Assembly (NCBI GenBank): GCA_020722565.1
Contig: DYKO01000001.1
Location: forward strand, 62,001 to 126,000
Source: Rikenella microfusus
GTDB taxonomy: Bacteria; Bacteroidota; Bacteroidia; Bacteroidales; Tenuifilaceae
Direction of reading: 5' to 3'
Length of the DNA: 64,000 bases
The notes beneath the pieces were generated by a model. It saw only the letters and a program-made list of their open reading frames with translations. It did no database searches and was not told the origin of the DNA. A program made the translations under genes and the position numbers. The stretch's first letter is position 1, and the number at the start of each line of letters is the position of its first letter. Shown piece by piece: positions 7,016 to 15,466 of the stretch.

Positions 7016-8401
7016 TTAAACGATATCAGCATCAGCTACCAGTTCATCGTCATCGGTAACATGGGACTTGACAACCGACTTGTTTTTCCACTTTCCCATT
7101 CGATAGTAAATTACCGAAGCCACAGCCCCCATGAACCAGCCTATGGGAATTGACCACCAGATGCCGGTTTCACCAAGTTTCAGATTGTAGCTAAGCAGGT
7201 AGGCTAAAGGGATACGAACCACCCAAAGCGAAAAAAGTGTGATAAACATTGGGACAACTGCAGCACCGGCTCCGCGAAGTAATCCATTAATGCTGAACAT
7301 TACTGCAAAGGTTACGTAGAACAGACTTACAATGGTTAAATAATGATGCCCTATTTCAATAATCTGAGGGTTAGTGATAAAAATGGTAATCATTTTATCG
7401 CCCCAAATTATGATAATCAGTGTGATGGCTATGCTAAATAGCATCGACATTCGAAGGGTAGCCCAAAGTCCCCTTTTTACCCTGTCGATTTTTCCGGCGC
7501 CGATATTTTGGCCTACAAACCCCGAAAGTGAAGCGGCAAAATTCATTATGGGAATAACCGCAAGGCTATCGATTCGGCTAGCTGCCGAGAAGGCAGCAAT
7601 AACCGGGGTGCCAAAAGTATTTACAATTCCCATTAAAGCCATGCCTCCCAAAGCAACAAGGGTTTGCTGAATTCCTGTAGGCAAACCAATTCGTACCGTT
7701 TGCCAAAATATTTGCCAATCAAAATTCATTCCCCTAAATGTTATGCGCAGCATATGTTTCCGCCTGTGCATGTAAATAACAGCAATTATCAACGATAAAG
7801 TTTGAGCTACAACAGTAGCCCAAGCGGCACCAGCAATTCCCCATTTAAATCCGAGAACAAACAAAATATCAAGGGCGATATTGGCAAATGTGGATACAAT
7901 TAAAAAATAGAGTGGAGTTTTAGAATCGCCAACCCCTCTAAGCGTGCTCGATATAGCATTAAAACCAAACATAACCACCATGCCGTACATGTAGATATCG
8001 AGATAGGTTTTGGCCATTCCAATGAGTTCATCGGGTAACCGCATAAACCGGAAAATGTACTCTCCGCTTAATACACCTATGAGGGTTATCATAATTCCGG
8101 CAAAAAACAGAAAAATGTAGGTGGTATCGGTTGCTTTCTTTACGTTTTCGTAGTTCTTTGCCCCAAAATACTGCGATATAACAACCGACGAGCCAATACC
8201 AATTCCTATTATTAGCGCAATTACCAAAAAAATAATGGGAAATGAGGCACCTACAGCAGCCAAAGCCTTCTCGCCCAGGTACCTACCCACAATTATACTG
8301 TCAACCACATTGTATAGTTGTTGGAATATGTTCCCAACCAGCATGGGTAAAGCGAAGCGAAAAATCAACTTTGACTCGCTACCGGTAGTAAAATCCTTCA
8401 T
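7016..8401 (-). CDS. MATE family efflux transporter
   Basis: A 461-residue protein with twelve predicted membrane helices in two homologous halves, the usual MATE size. It opens with FTTGSESKLIFRFALPMLVGNIFQQLYNVVDSIIVGRYLG, the MatE signature, and repeats the pattern at mid-protein (IGLPTGIQQTLVALGGMALM). These proteins export cationic drugs or metabolites in exchange for Na+ or H+ across the inner membrane; substrate cannot be told from sequence. A short charged cytoplasmic tail follows helix 12. It lies downstream of tryptophanase in the same direction but behind a terminator, so it is probably separately expressed. Confidence 0.92.
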   Translation of the reverse strand: MKDFTTGSESKLIFRFALPMLVGNIFQQLYNVVDSIIVGRYLGEKALAAVGASFPIIFLVIALIIGIGIGSSVVISQYFGAKNYENVKKATDTTYIFLFFAGIMITLIGVLSGEYIFRFMRLPDELIGMAKTYLDIYMYGMVVMFGFNAISSTLRGVGDSKTPLYFLIVSTFANIALDILFVLGFKWGIAGAAWATVVAQTLSLIIAVIYMHRRKHMLRITFRGMNFDWQIFWQTVRIGLPTGIQQTLVALGGMALMGIVNTFGTPVIAAFSAASRIDSLAVIPIMNFAASLSGFVGQNIGAGKIDRVKRGLWATLRMSMLFSIAITLIIIIWGDKMITIFITNPQIIEIGHHYLTIVSLFYVTFAVMFSINGLLRGAGAAVVPMFITLFSLWVVRIPLAYLLSYNLKLGETGIWWSIPIGWFMGAVASVIYYRMGKWKNKSVVKSHVTDDDELVADADIV

Positions 8402-8506
8402 TACCTGAAATAATTAAAACACCTGCAAAGTAGGTCAAAAAAAGGTAGAAAACGAAATTTCCATGGTATAAACCCTCGGGGGGACAAATTGTTTTAAAAA
8501 TTAAAA

Positions 8507-8533
8507 GTGCTGCTACCCTATGGGTAACAGCAC
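8507..8533 (-). terminator. Terminator downstream of tryptophanase
   Basis: GTGCTG-TACCC pairs with GGGTA-CAGCAC with one internal mismatch, followed on the minus strand by TTTTAATTTTT. Confidence 0.75.
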
Positions 8534-8550
8534 CTGAAAAAAAGTACGGT

Positions 8551-9927
8551 TTACCTAATAGGCTGAAGTTCTACAGTGAAGTGACGCATAATGGGGGCTT
8601 CCCATACGATCTCCAGCCCCTTTGTTATTTGCTCCCTGCGGTCGTAAACATTTTTTAAAGCAACGGCAACAACATCCATATGATTGTTGGTGTAAACCCT
8701 GCGGGGAATTGCTAAACGCAATAGTTCCAGTTTAGGGTAACGATTCTCACGGGTTTCAGGGTCACGATCGGCCAGCAGGGTGCCAATTTCAACTCCGCGA
8801 ATTCCCGCCTCAAGATAGAGTTCAATGGCAAGGGTTTGCGCCCTGAACTGCTCGCGTGGAATATTGGGTAAAACCTTATTGACATCCACAAAGATGGCAT
8901 GCCCTCCGGCTGGCTTTTGGTATGGAATACCGAACTCATCGAGGCGGCCTCCCAGATACTCCACCTGTTTGATTCGACTTTCAAGGTAATCGAACTCAGT
9001 TCCCTCATCAAGGCCAACCGCCAAAGCGTTCATGTCGCGACCCGACATGCCGCCATAGGTTACATAGCCCTCGAACATGATGTTGAACTTTGAGCATTGG
9101 CGCCATAGGTCTTGGTCGCGCATGGCAATAACCCCCCCCATGTTTACAATGGCATCCTTTTTACTGCTCATGGTCATGGCATCGGCATAGGAAAACATTT
9201 CGCGAACTATTTCCTTGATGGATTTTTGCGCGTAGCCCTGCTCACGGGTTTTGATAAAGTAGGCATTTTCAGCAAAGCGTGCAGAATCGAACACCAGTAG
9301 CTTTCCATATCTGTTGCAGATTTGCCTTACCTGCCGTAGGTTCTCCATGGAAACCGGTTGTCCTCCGGCAGTATTGTTTGTTATGGTAACAATTACGAAG
9401 GGAACCCTATCAGCATTCTTCTTCAAAAAGTCTTCGAGTTTTACAAGATCAACATTACCCTTAAAAGGGTGTATCAACTCTGTATTGGCTGCCTCGTCGA
9501 TGGTACAGTCCACTGCATGTGCGCGGCGGAACTCTATATGTCCCTTGGTGGTATCGAACTGAGAGTTTCCGGGAATGAAATCTCCCTCCTTTACCAGAAC
9601 CGAGAAAAGCACATTTTCGGCGGCACGCCCCTGATGAGTGGGCATAACGTAATCAAACCCCAAAATGTTTTTTATGGCATTCTTCAGGTTGAAGTACGAT
9701 GATGCTCCGGCATAACTTTCATCGCCAAGCATAATAGCGCTCCACTGGCGGTCGCTCATGGCACCAGTACCGGAATCGGTTAGCAAATCAATAAAAACCT
9801 GGTCGCTGCGAAGGTTGAACAAATTGTATTTGGCATCCCTAATCCATTGCTCTCGCTCCTCACGGGTGCTTCGACGAATGGGTTCAACCATTTTAATCTT
9901 ATAAGACTCAGCAAATGGCAGTTCCAT
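8551..9927 (-). CDS. tnaA: Tryptophanase
   Basis: A 458-residue beta-eliminating lyase of the tryptophanase/tyrosine phenol-lyase family that splits tryptophan to indole, pyruvate and ammonia. The family block LTDSGTGAMSD opens the fold, THQGRAAEN follows, and the PLP lysine is Lys256 in MSSKKDA. Two specificity positions point to tryptophan: the phosphate/substrate region reads FDTTKGH (Asp, as in TnaA; tyrosine phenol-lyase has Thr), and the late motif reads RGVEIGT, with Ile where tyrosine phenol-lyase has its phenol-binding Arg. An upstream leader of about 190 bases is present, but it has no reading frame with tryptophan codons that I can find. It has its own terminator. Confidence 0.93.
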   Translation of the reverse strand: MELPFAESYKIKMVEPIRRSTREEREQWIRDAKYNLFNLRSDQVFIDLLTDSGTGAMSDRQWSAIMLGDESYAGASSYFNLKNAIKNILGFDYVMPTHQGRAAENVLFSVLVKEGDFIPGNSQFDTTKGHIEFRRAHAVDCTIDEAANTELIHPFKGNVDLVKLEDFLKKNADRVPFVIVTITNNTAGGQPVSMENLRQVRQICNRYGKLLVFDSARFAENAYFIKTREQGYAQKSIKEIVREMFSYADAMTMSSKKDAIVNMGGVIAMRDQDLWRQCSKFNIMFEGYVTYGGMSGRDMNALAVGLDEGTEFDYLESRIKQVEYLGGRLDEFGIPYQKPAGGHAIFVDVNKVLPNIPREQFRAQTLAIELYLEAGIRGVEIGTLLADRDPETRENRYPKLELLRLAIPRRVYTNNHMDVVAVALKNVYDRREQITKGLEIVWEAPIMRHFTVELQPIR

Positions 9928-10363
9928 ATTATTAGTGTTTTTAGTTATACAAACGAAAATGGAAACAAAACCTCCTAAGAAAGAGATAATCTCAATAGTG
10001 TAGGAACAATTGTAATGCTAAAAACTATCGCGATTCTTGATATTAAGAAACACGTATTTGGCGGCAAATGAGAGATGAATATTTAGCGCAAATACCACCA
10101 TGAATCTGAATTAGTTTACGCAAAAATATGAAAAAATAATTTTTAACCGAAAACGATTTCAGCATCAATGTATGGTAAATTTGTATCTAATAAAAGCCCA
10201 AATCCCTTTACCAGCTACGCTCGATATTTAATCATGTATCACTCAATTTTTTTGAGTTTAAAACCGATAAAATAGCAATTGGTCTCAGGCTTTAGCTGCA
10301 AGCAAACAGTGAGTACAAATTGATATTTCAGCGGTAGCCAAAATTTCTTAATACCCTTTATAA
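9928..10363. other. Intergenic region between ubiA-type gene and tryptophanase
   Basis: About 436 bases with no convincing coding sequence. It holds the tryptophanase promoter and a leader of about 190 bases. On the plus strand there is a TAAATTTG box (10176-10183) followed 58 bases later by a weak 6-bp hairpin (ACTCAA/TTGAGT, 10241-10257); a small RNA is possible but poorly supported. Confidence 0.4.
10121..10128 (-). promoter_or_regulatory. -7 promoter box of tryptophanase
   Basis: TATTTTTG on the minus strand, matching TAnnTTTG, about 190 bases before the tnaA start codon. Confidence 0.5.
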
Positions 10364-11230
10364 CTATAATGGAAACAGGATTGATAGGATATTAAAAAGA
10401 GCAAAGATAATGCTGGCCAATCCATTGGTAGTTGCAAAAGCAAGATTAACCTTAGATATATCGCCCGGTTTAACCAGTGTATGCTGGAAAATCATTAGAG
10501 CAACAAAAAGGAGAGCGCCAATCCAGTAAAGCAGGTTAAATCCAGTTAGAACTCCAATAGCAATAACCAAAAACGCACTAAAAAGGTGCAGCAATTTTGC
10601 TACGATTAAAGCTCGCCTGGCTCCCAAAACAGCAGGTATTGACTGCAGCTTGAAGTTTCGATCAAAATCCTCATCCTGTAGGGCATAAATGATATCGAAA
10701 CCAGCCACCCAAAAAAGAACTACCAGCGAATATAAAATGGGCAAAAGGGTAAATTCTCCAGTAACGGCAAGAAAAGCCCCAATTGGAGCCAGCGATAGTC
10801 CTAGGCCTAAAACTATATGGCTAAACATGGTAAAGCGCTTGGTGTAGCTGTAAAGCAGCACTACTCCCAAAGCAATAGGCGAAAGCCCAAAAACCAACTT
10901 GTTGATTAAAAGGGTGGTTAAAACAAAAAGTACCGAATTTACAATCGTGAAAAGCAATGCCGAATGGGGTGAAATTATTCCCTGTGGAATCTCGCGCATA
11001 CGGGTTCGTGGGTTTTTCTCATCAATGTATCTGTCAACCAAGCGATTAAAACTCATGGCTGCACTTCGGGCAAATACCATGCAAAGAATTACCTTGATAA
11101 GCAATACCCAATTCCATTCAACCAATTTCCCATAAAATGCCAGAAAATACCCTATAAGAGCAAAGGGCATAGCAAAAATTGTATGGCTAAATTTTATAAG
11201 CGATAAGTAGCTTTTAAACCTGAACAGCAT
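10364..11230 (-). CDS. UbiA-family prenyltransferase, MqnP-like
   Basis: A 288-residue integral membrane protein with eight or nine helices, full length for the UbiA family, which attaches polyprenyl chains to aromatic acceptors. The two Asp-rich Mg-diphosphate motifs are present: NRLVDRYID (Asn62, Asp66, Asp70) and DEDFDRN (Asp186, Asp190). The KNPRTRMREIPQG text and overall length resemble the branch used in futalosine-route menaquinone synthesis (MqnP) rather than E. coli MenA. That assignment is inference; no other mqn gene is in the window. The gene is divergent from the TPR kinase, with only about 70 bases between them. Confidence 0.82.
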   Translation of the reverse strand: MLFRFKSYLSLIKFSHTIFAMPFALIGYFLAFYGKLVEWNWVLLIKVILCMVFARSAAMSFNRLVDRYIDEKNPRTRMREIPQGIISPHSALLFTIVNSVLFVLTTLLINKLVFGLSPIALGVVLLYSYTKRFTMFSHIVLGLGLSLAPIGAFLAVTGEFTLLPILYSLVVLFWVAGFDIIYALQDEDFDRNFKLQSIPAVLGARRALIVAKLLHLFSAFLVIAIGVLTGFNLLYWIGALLFVALMIFQHTLVKPGDISKVNLAFATTNGLASIIFALFNILSILFPL

Positions 11231-11303
11231 AAATATTTAACTAATAGCGTGTGTAAAAGTAGCCATTTTTGGAATAATAGCTATCTTAGCATTGTTAAGG
11301 TAT

Positions 11304-13541
11304 ATGTCAACTCATAAAAAAATATTACTGTTCACCACCTGTTTGATGCTATGTGTGATTCATGTATCCACGGGGCAAACAGACACTTTGTCATTTTCAG
11401 CCAAAGAATCGGAAAATAGCAAAGCCAGTGATTTAATAGCACAGGGGCAGCTCCTTTTAAAAAAAAATCCCGATAAAACGCTGGATATAGGCCTACAAGC
11501 CCTGGTTGCTGCAAAAAAAGAGCGTGACTCCCAAAGCGAAGCTGCTGCATTGCTACTACTGGCCGATGCCAATCTGAATCTGTTGCAATTTGATAACTCA
11601 ATCCGCTACTTCAATAGGGCTCTCAGCATCTTTACCTCGGTCAACAACAAGGAGATGATGGCCAAATCGATGCTGGGGATTGCAAAAGTTTACGAATTAA
11701 CTAAAAATGTTGATTTGGCCATTCAGCCATTGGAAATGGGTTTCAAGGTTTTTGAAAGTTTATCAAACAAAAGCCTTTTTGTAGATTATCTACTAAAATT
11801 AGGCGAACTTCATATTGAGCAAGGAACCCATAAACGTGCTCAACATTATATTTCAGAAGCCCTTGGACTTTTAAGCAAAAAATCGATTAGGATTAATCCT
11901 CGCGAAAAATTTCAGATCAGGGCTAATAGCTTAATGGGACAAGCCCTAAAGAATTTAGGCGATCTTAAGGGAAGTTTGAATTATTACAGGACCTCAGGTA
12001 GCATAGCTATTAAATTACACGATACCCTTTCGTATGGTTATATACTAAGGGAAATTGGCATTTCCTTTTTTTTGACCCAGAATCTTGACAGCGCACTACA
12101 CTATTTTACACTTTCTTACAGCATAAGCCAAAACATCTCCGACACATTGGGGCTTATACAAAGTTTGGAGGGATTAGGCGACTATCATTTCGAAACCCAA
12201 AGCTACAACCAGGCTATTACCTACTATACTCAAGAATATACTCTAGCCAGTATATTGAAGAATATTACTAGTTCCATAGCAGCACTGGTAAAAATATCGA
12301 GATGTCAATTTGCATTGGGTGACTATCCCACCTCCACACGATACTTAAACAGAGCTCTGACCATAGCTCAGGAAAATAACCTTACCTCATCAAAAGCCGA
12401 TGTTTACCGGTATCTGGCTGCCATTAACGAAGCACAGGGGAGATACAAGGATGCCCTTGATTACTACAAAATGTGGACAGAACTTCGCGACTCCATTTAC
12501 TATGAGGAAACCGGACAACGACTGGCCAAGCTGCAGATTCTTTATGAAATTACCCAAAAGGATAAGGAAAACGAAATTCTTAAGCAAAACTCAGAAATCC
12601 AAAAACTGCAAATTGCAAAATCGCGTTACCAAATGCGCTTTCTCATTACAGTTCTTATTGTAATTGCTATTATCCTGGTATTTTTAGTAATGCTTTACCG
12701 CAATAAGCAAAAGGAAATAGCCAAGCAGCGCGAAACCGAACAGCGCATAACCGAAATCAACAAGGAATTGGAAAGGCGTATGATTGAGGAAATTAAGAAG
12801 CAGGAAAAACAACAGCAACTTCTCGCACAAAAATCAAAACTTGAGTCGTTGGGAACGTTGGCTGCAGGTATTGCACACGAAATCAATCAGCCCTTGGGCG
12901 GTATTTCTATGGGATTGGACAACATTCTCATGAAAATGTCCGATAAGAACTGCAATGAGGAATACCTAAAGGATAAGATAAACTCCCTTTTCGAAAACGT
13001 TGAGCGTATTAAAAAGATTATTGACCATATACGGTACTTTTCAAGAACCCAAAAACCGGTTACATTTTCTTCGGTTAACCTGAACGATGTGGTAAAAAGC
13101 GCACTATTTATGGTTTCGGCACAGTATGAGAACCATGGCGTAACCATTGAAACCGTACTTGATAAATCATTACCCTCAACAACTGCCGATAAGTACAAAC
13201 TTGAACAGGTGCTACTCAACCTGCTATCCAATGCCAAGTATGCTCTTGATGAAAAGGGAAAAAAATCGAATGACCCCACTTACCGCAAAAAAATTAGAAT
13301 TGAAACCCTTAAGGATGAAAATATGATTTACCTTAAGGTTTGGGATAATGGTACCGGCATACCCCAAAAGATTATTGAAAAAATATTCGACCCGTTCTTT
13401 ACCACAAAGGGCGAAGATAAAGGAACCGGTCTGGGCCTTTCAATCTCTTATGGATTTATTAAAGACCTTTTAGGCGAATTCAGGGTGGAAAGCGAACCCG
13501 GCGAATACACCCTGTTCGAAATATCCATTCCCAGAGAATAA
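11304..13541 (+). CDS. TPR-containing sensor histidine kinase
   Basis: I start at the ATG at 11304 (a TTG 12 bases upstream gives the longer frame). A signal peptide is followed by a periplasmic region of about 400 residues made of TPR repeats (for example [43 protein letters not shown]), one membrane helix around residues 445-465, a coiled coil, and a kinase core. His525 in [12 protein letters not shown] is the phosphorylation site; the ATPase boxes are [19 protein letters not shown] and GTGLGLS. The AHEINQPL type of H-box belongs to the NtrB-like kinases that pair with sigma-54 regulators, and exactly such a regulator follows 21 bases later. The signal sensed is unknown. Confidence 0.92.
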   Translation: MSTHKKILLFTTCLMLCVIHVSTGQTDTLSFSAKESENSKASDLIAQGQLLLKKNPDKTLDIGLQALVAAKKERDSQSEAAALLLLADANLNLLQFDNSIRYFNRALSIFTSVNNKEMMAKSMLGIAKVYELTKNVDLAIQPLEMGFKVFESLSNKSLFVDYLLKLGELHIEQGTHKRAQHYISEALGLLSKKSIRINPREKFQIRANSLMGQALKNLGDLKGSLNYYRTSGSIAIKLHDTLSYGYILREIGISFFLTQNLDSALHYFTLSYSISQNISDTLGLIQSLEGLGDYHFETQSYNQAITYYTQEYTLASILKNITSSIAALVKISRCQFALGDYPTSTRYLNRALTIAQENNLTSSKADVYRYLAAINEAQGRYKDALDYYKMWTELRDSIYYEETGQRLAKLQILYEITQKDKENEILKQNSEIQKLQIAKSRYQMRFLITVLIVIAIILVFLVMLYRNKQKEIAKQRETEQRITEINKELERRMIEEIKKQEKQQQLLAQKSKLESLGTLAAGIAHEINQPLGGISMGLDNILMKMSDKNCNEEYLKDKINSLFENVERIKKIIDHIRYFSRTQKPVTFSSVNLNDVVKSALFMVSAQYENHGVTIETVLDKSLPSTTADKYKLEQVLLNLLSNAKYALDEKGKKSNDPTYRKKIRIETLKDENMIYLKVWDNGTGIPQKIIEKIFDPFFTTKGEDKGTGLGLSISYGFIKDLLGEFRVESEPGEYTLFEISIPRE

Positions 13542-13562
13542 TCCTCAAAAATTCTATCCGTT

Positions 13563-14942
13563 ATGAAAGAAATCAAGATTCTGGTTCTCGACGACGAAAA
13601 GGTGTTCCGTGATGAAATACGAGAATTCCTCGAAGGCGACAAATTCACCGTGCATACCGCCGAAAAGCCATCGGAAGCATTTAATATTGTCAATGAAAAT
13701 CAAATAGATATTCTAATACTCGATCTCCGATTACCCGAAATGGATGGCCTTCAGGTTCTGGCAAAAATTAAAGAGGAGCACCCAGAGATCGAAGTAATCA
13801 TGATTACCGGACATGGCGATATGGATGCTGTTATCAATGCCATGCGTCTTGGCGCACTTGAATTTTTCCCTAAGCCCTTCCGTTTGCTCGATATGCGCGC
13901 AGCTATACAACGAACCAAACGCTACATATCGCTTCATGAGCAATTTAAAGAAATCAACCAAACCTTTTCATTGGTTTCAAAAGACCTTATTGAGAGCATT
14001 GGTAACGAGATACTGGGCGAATCGTATGGCATTAAACAGGTGGTAGAACTTATGGGCAAGGTAGCCAAAGCTGAAAATACATCGGTTTTAATTACCGGCG
14101 AAAGCGGAACCGGGAAGGAACTTGTTGCACGAGGTATTCACTACTTAAGCTCACGCAAGAAGGGATACTTTTACGCCGTAAACTGCTCTGCCATACCCGA
14201 TACCCTATTCGAAAGCGAATTCTTTGGTCATAAAAAGGGCTCCTTTACCGGGGCCAACGAGGATAAAGCCGGATGGTTTGAAGTAGCCAACGGTGGCACT
14301 CTTTTTCTCGATGAGGTAGTTGAAATGCAACCTGCCATGCAAACCAAACTGCTCAGGGTTCTTGAAGAACGTAAAATCCGAAGGATTGGCTCCAGTGCCG
14401 ATATCCCTGTTGATGTGCGCATTATTGCTGCAACCAATCAGGACATCAATAGGTTAATTGATGAGGGTAAGTTCCGCAGCGATTTATACTATAGGCTTAA
14501 TTCCTTTGTAATTCACATTCCTCCACTGCGCGAGCGCAAAGAGGATATTCCTATTCTTTTCGATTACTACGTAAAGCACATCGCCGCAAAACTGGGCAAA
14601 AAAATTACCCAAATTGACCCTGCCATTGTCAAAGCCATGATGAGTTACAATTTTCCAGGAAATGTAAGAGAGCTACGCAACATGATTGAGCGGGCCCTTA
14701 TTCTTTCGGATGGTGGTCGGCTTTCAATAAAAAATTTTTCCGGGCTGATAGCACCAGAAGGCATATCAAATGTATCGGGGGTTATAGGCGAGGATGTCTT
14801 CGACCTTGACCTAATTGAGAAAATTGTCATTATGAAGGCACTGGAACGCACAGGTTACAAAAAAACAGAGGCTGCCCAGCTACTAAATATTACAAGACAG
14901 GCATTGGATCGAAGATTGGAAAAGTATAATATTAACCTTTAA
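13563..14942 (+). CDS. NtrC-type sigma-54 response regulator
   Basis: A 459-residue regulator with the standard three domains. Receiver: residues 1-120, with the phospho-acceptor Asp54 in LILDLRLPEMDG. AAA+ ATPase: about 150-380, with Walker A GESGTGKE and the sigma-54 contact loop reading GSFTGA (Ser in place of the second Ala of GAFTGA, a tolerated variant in the family). C-terminal Fis-type DNA-binding helices: GYKKTEAAQLLNITRQALDRRL. It would activate sigma-54 promoters in response to the TPR kinase encoded just upstream. Target genes cannot be named; I did not find a convincing -24/-12 site in the window. Confidence 0.95.
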   Translation: MKEIKILVLDDEKVFRDEIREFLEGDKFTVHTAEKPSEAFNIVNENQIDILILDLRLPEMDGLQVLAKIKEEHPEIEVIMITGHGDMDAVINAMRLGALEFFPKPFRLLDMRAAIQRTKRYISLHEQFKEINQTFSLVSKDLIESIGNEILGESYGIKQVVELMGKVAKAENTSVLITGESGTGKELVARGIHYLSSRKKGYFYAVNCSAIPDTLFESEFFGHKKGSFTGANEDKAGWFEVANGGTLFLDEVVEMQPAMQTKLLRVLEERKIRRIGSSADIPVDVRIIAATNQDINRLIDEGKFRSDLYYRLNSFVIHIPPLRERKEDIPILFDYYVKHIAAKLGKKITQIDPAIVKAMMSYNFPGNVRELRNMIERALILSDGGRLSIKNFSGLIAPEGISNVSGVIGEDVFDLDLIEKIVIMKALERTGYKKTEAAQLLNITRQALDRRLEKYNINL

Positions 14943-14950
14943 ATGCCTTG

Positions 14951-15460
14951 TTACACCCGATTTAGCAGTTCTCTATAAATTTGATAGTTCTCTTCATCAA
15001 AGCACACAAAAACAACCCGTTTGGGGAAGGTGTTACGATAACAAAAATCAGTTACCGTTTTAATGGCTATTTGAGCAGCTATTCGCTTGGGAAACCGATA
15101 AACTCCTGTGCTGATGTTTGGAAATGCAACGCTGTCCAGTTCATGTATTGCTGCAAGTTCCAAACTATTGATATAGGCGCTTCGGAGTAGTTCCGTTTCT
15201 TTATGATTTCCACCCTGCCAAATTGGGCCAACGGTATGAATAACAAAGTGCGCTTTGAGCTCGTAACCCTTGGTTAAACGTGCCTCTCCAGTTGGACAAC
15301 CGCCAATGCTTCGGCACTCCCCCAGTAGCAGAGGCCCTGCAGCCCTATGAATAGCACCATCCACCCCGCCACCACCCAAAAGCGTCTCATTTGCTGCATT
15401 TACAATGGCATCTACCTCAAGTTGGGTAATATCACCCTTTATTAGTTCTATTTCCTCCAT
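14951..15460 (-). CDS. Macro-domain protein, O-acetyl-ADP-ribose deacetylase type
   Basis: A 169-residue stand-alone macro domain. Key text: [19 protein letters not shown] (ADP-ribose binding and the Asn/Asp of the active site), [11 protein letters not shown], and [18 protein letters not shown], ending with [12 protein letters not shown]. This is the YmdB-like class that removes acetyl groups from O-acetyl-ADP-ribose or ADP-ribose from proteins. Its start lies 6 bases after the pheT stop, so it is probably expressed with pheT. There is no obvious link to tRNA charging. Confidence 0.92.
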   Translation of the reverse strand: MEEIELIKGDITQLEVDAIVNAANETLLGGGGVDGAIHRAAGPLLLGECRSIGGCPTGEARLTKGYELKAHFVIHTVGPIWQGGNHKETELLRSAYINSLELAAIHELDSVAFPNISTGVYRFPKRIAAQIAIKTVTDFCYRNTFPKRVVFVCFDEENYQIYRELLNRV

Positions 15461-15466
15461 TTAATG

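Noticed and set aside
9928-10120. TnaC-like leader peptide before tryptophanase
   Set aside because: The leader has no frame with a tryptophan codon, so the E. coli mechanism is not supported.
12887-13279. Minus-strand frame of 130 codons within the TPR kinase gene
   Set aside because: Antisense to the histidine kinase core; nothing supports expression.
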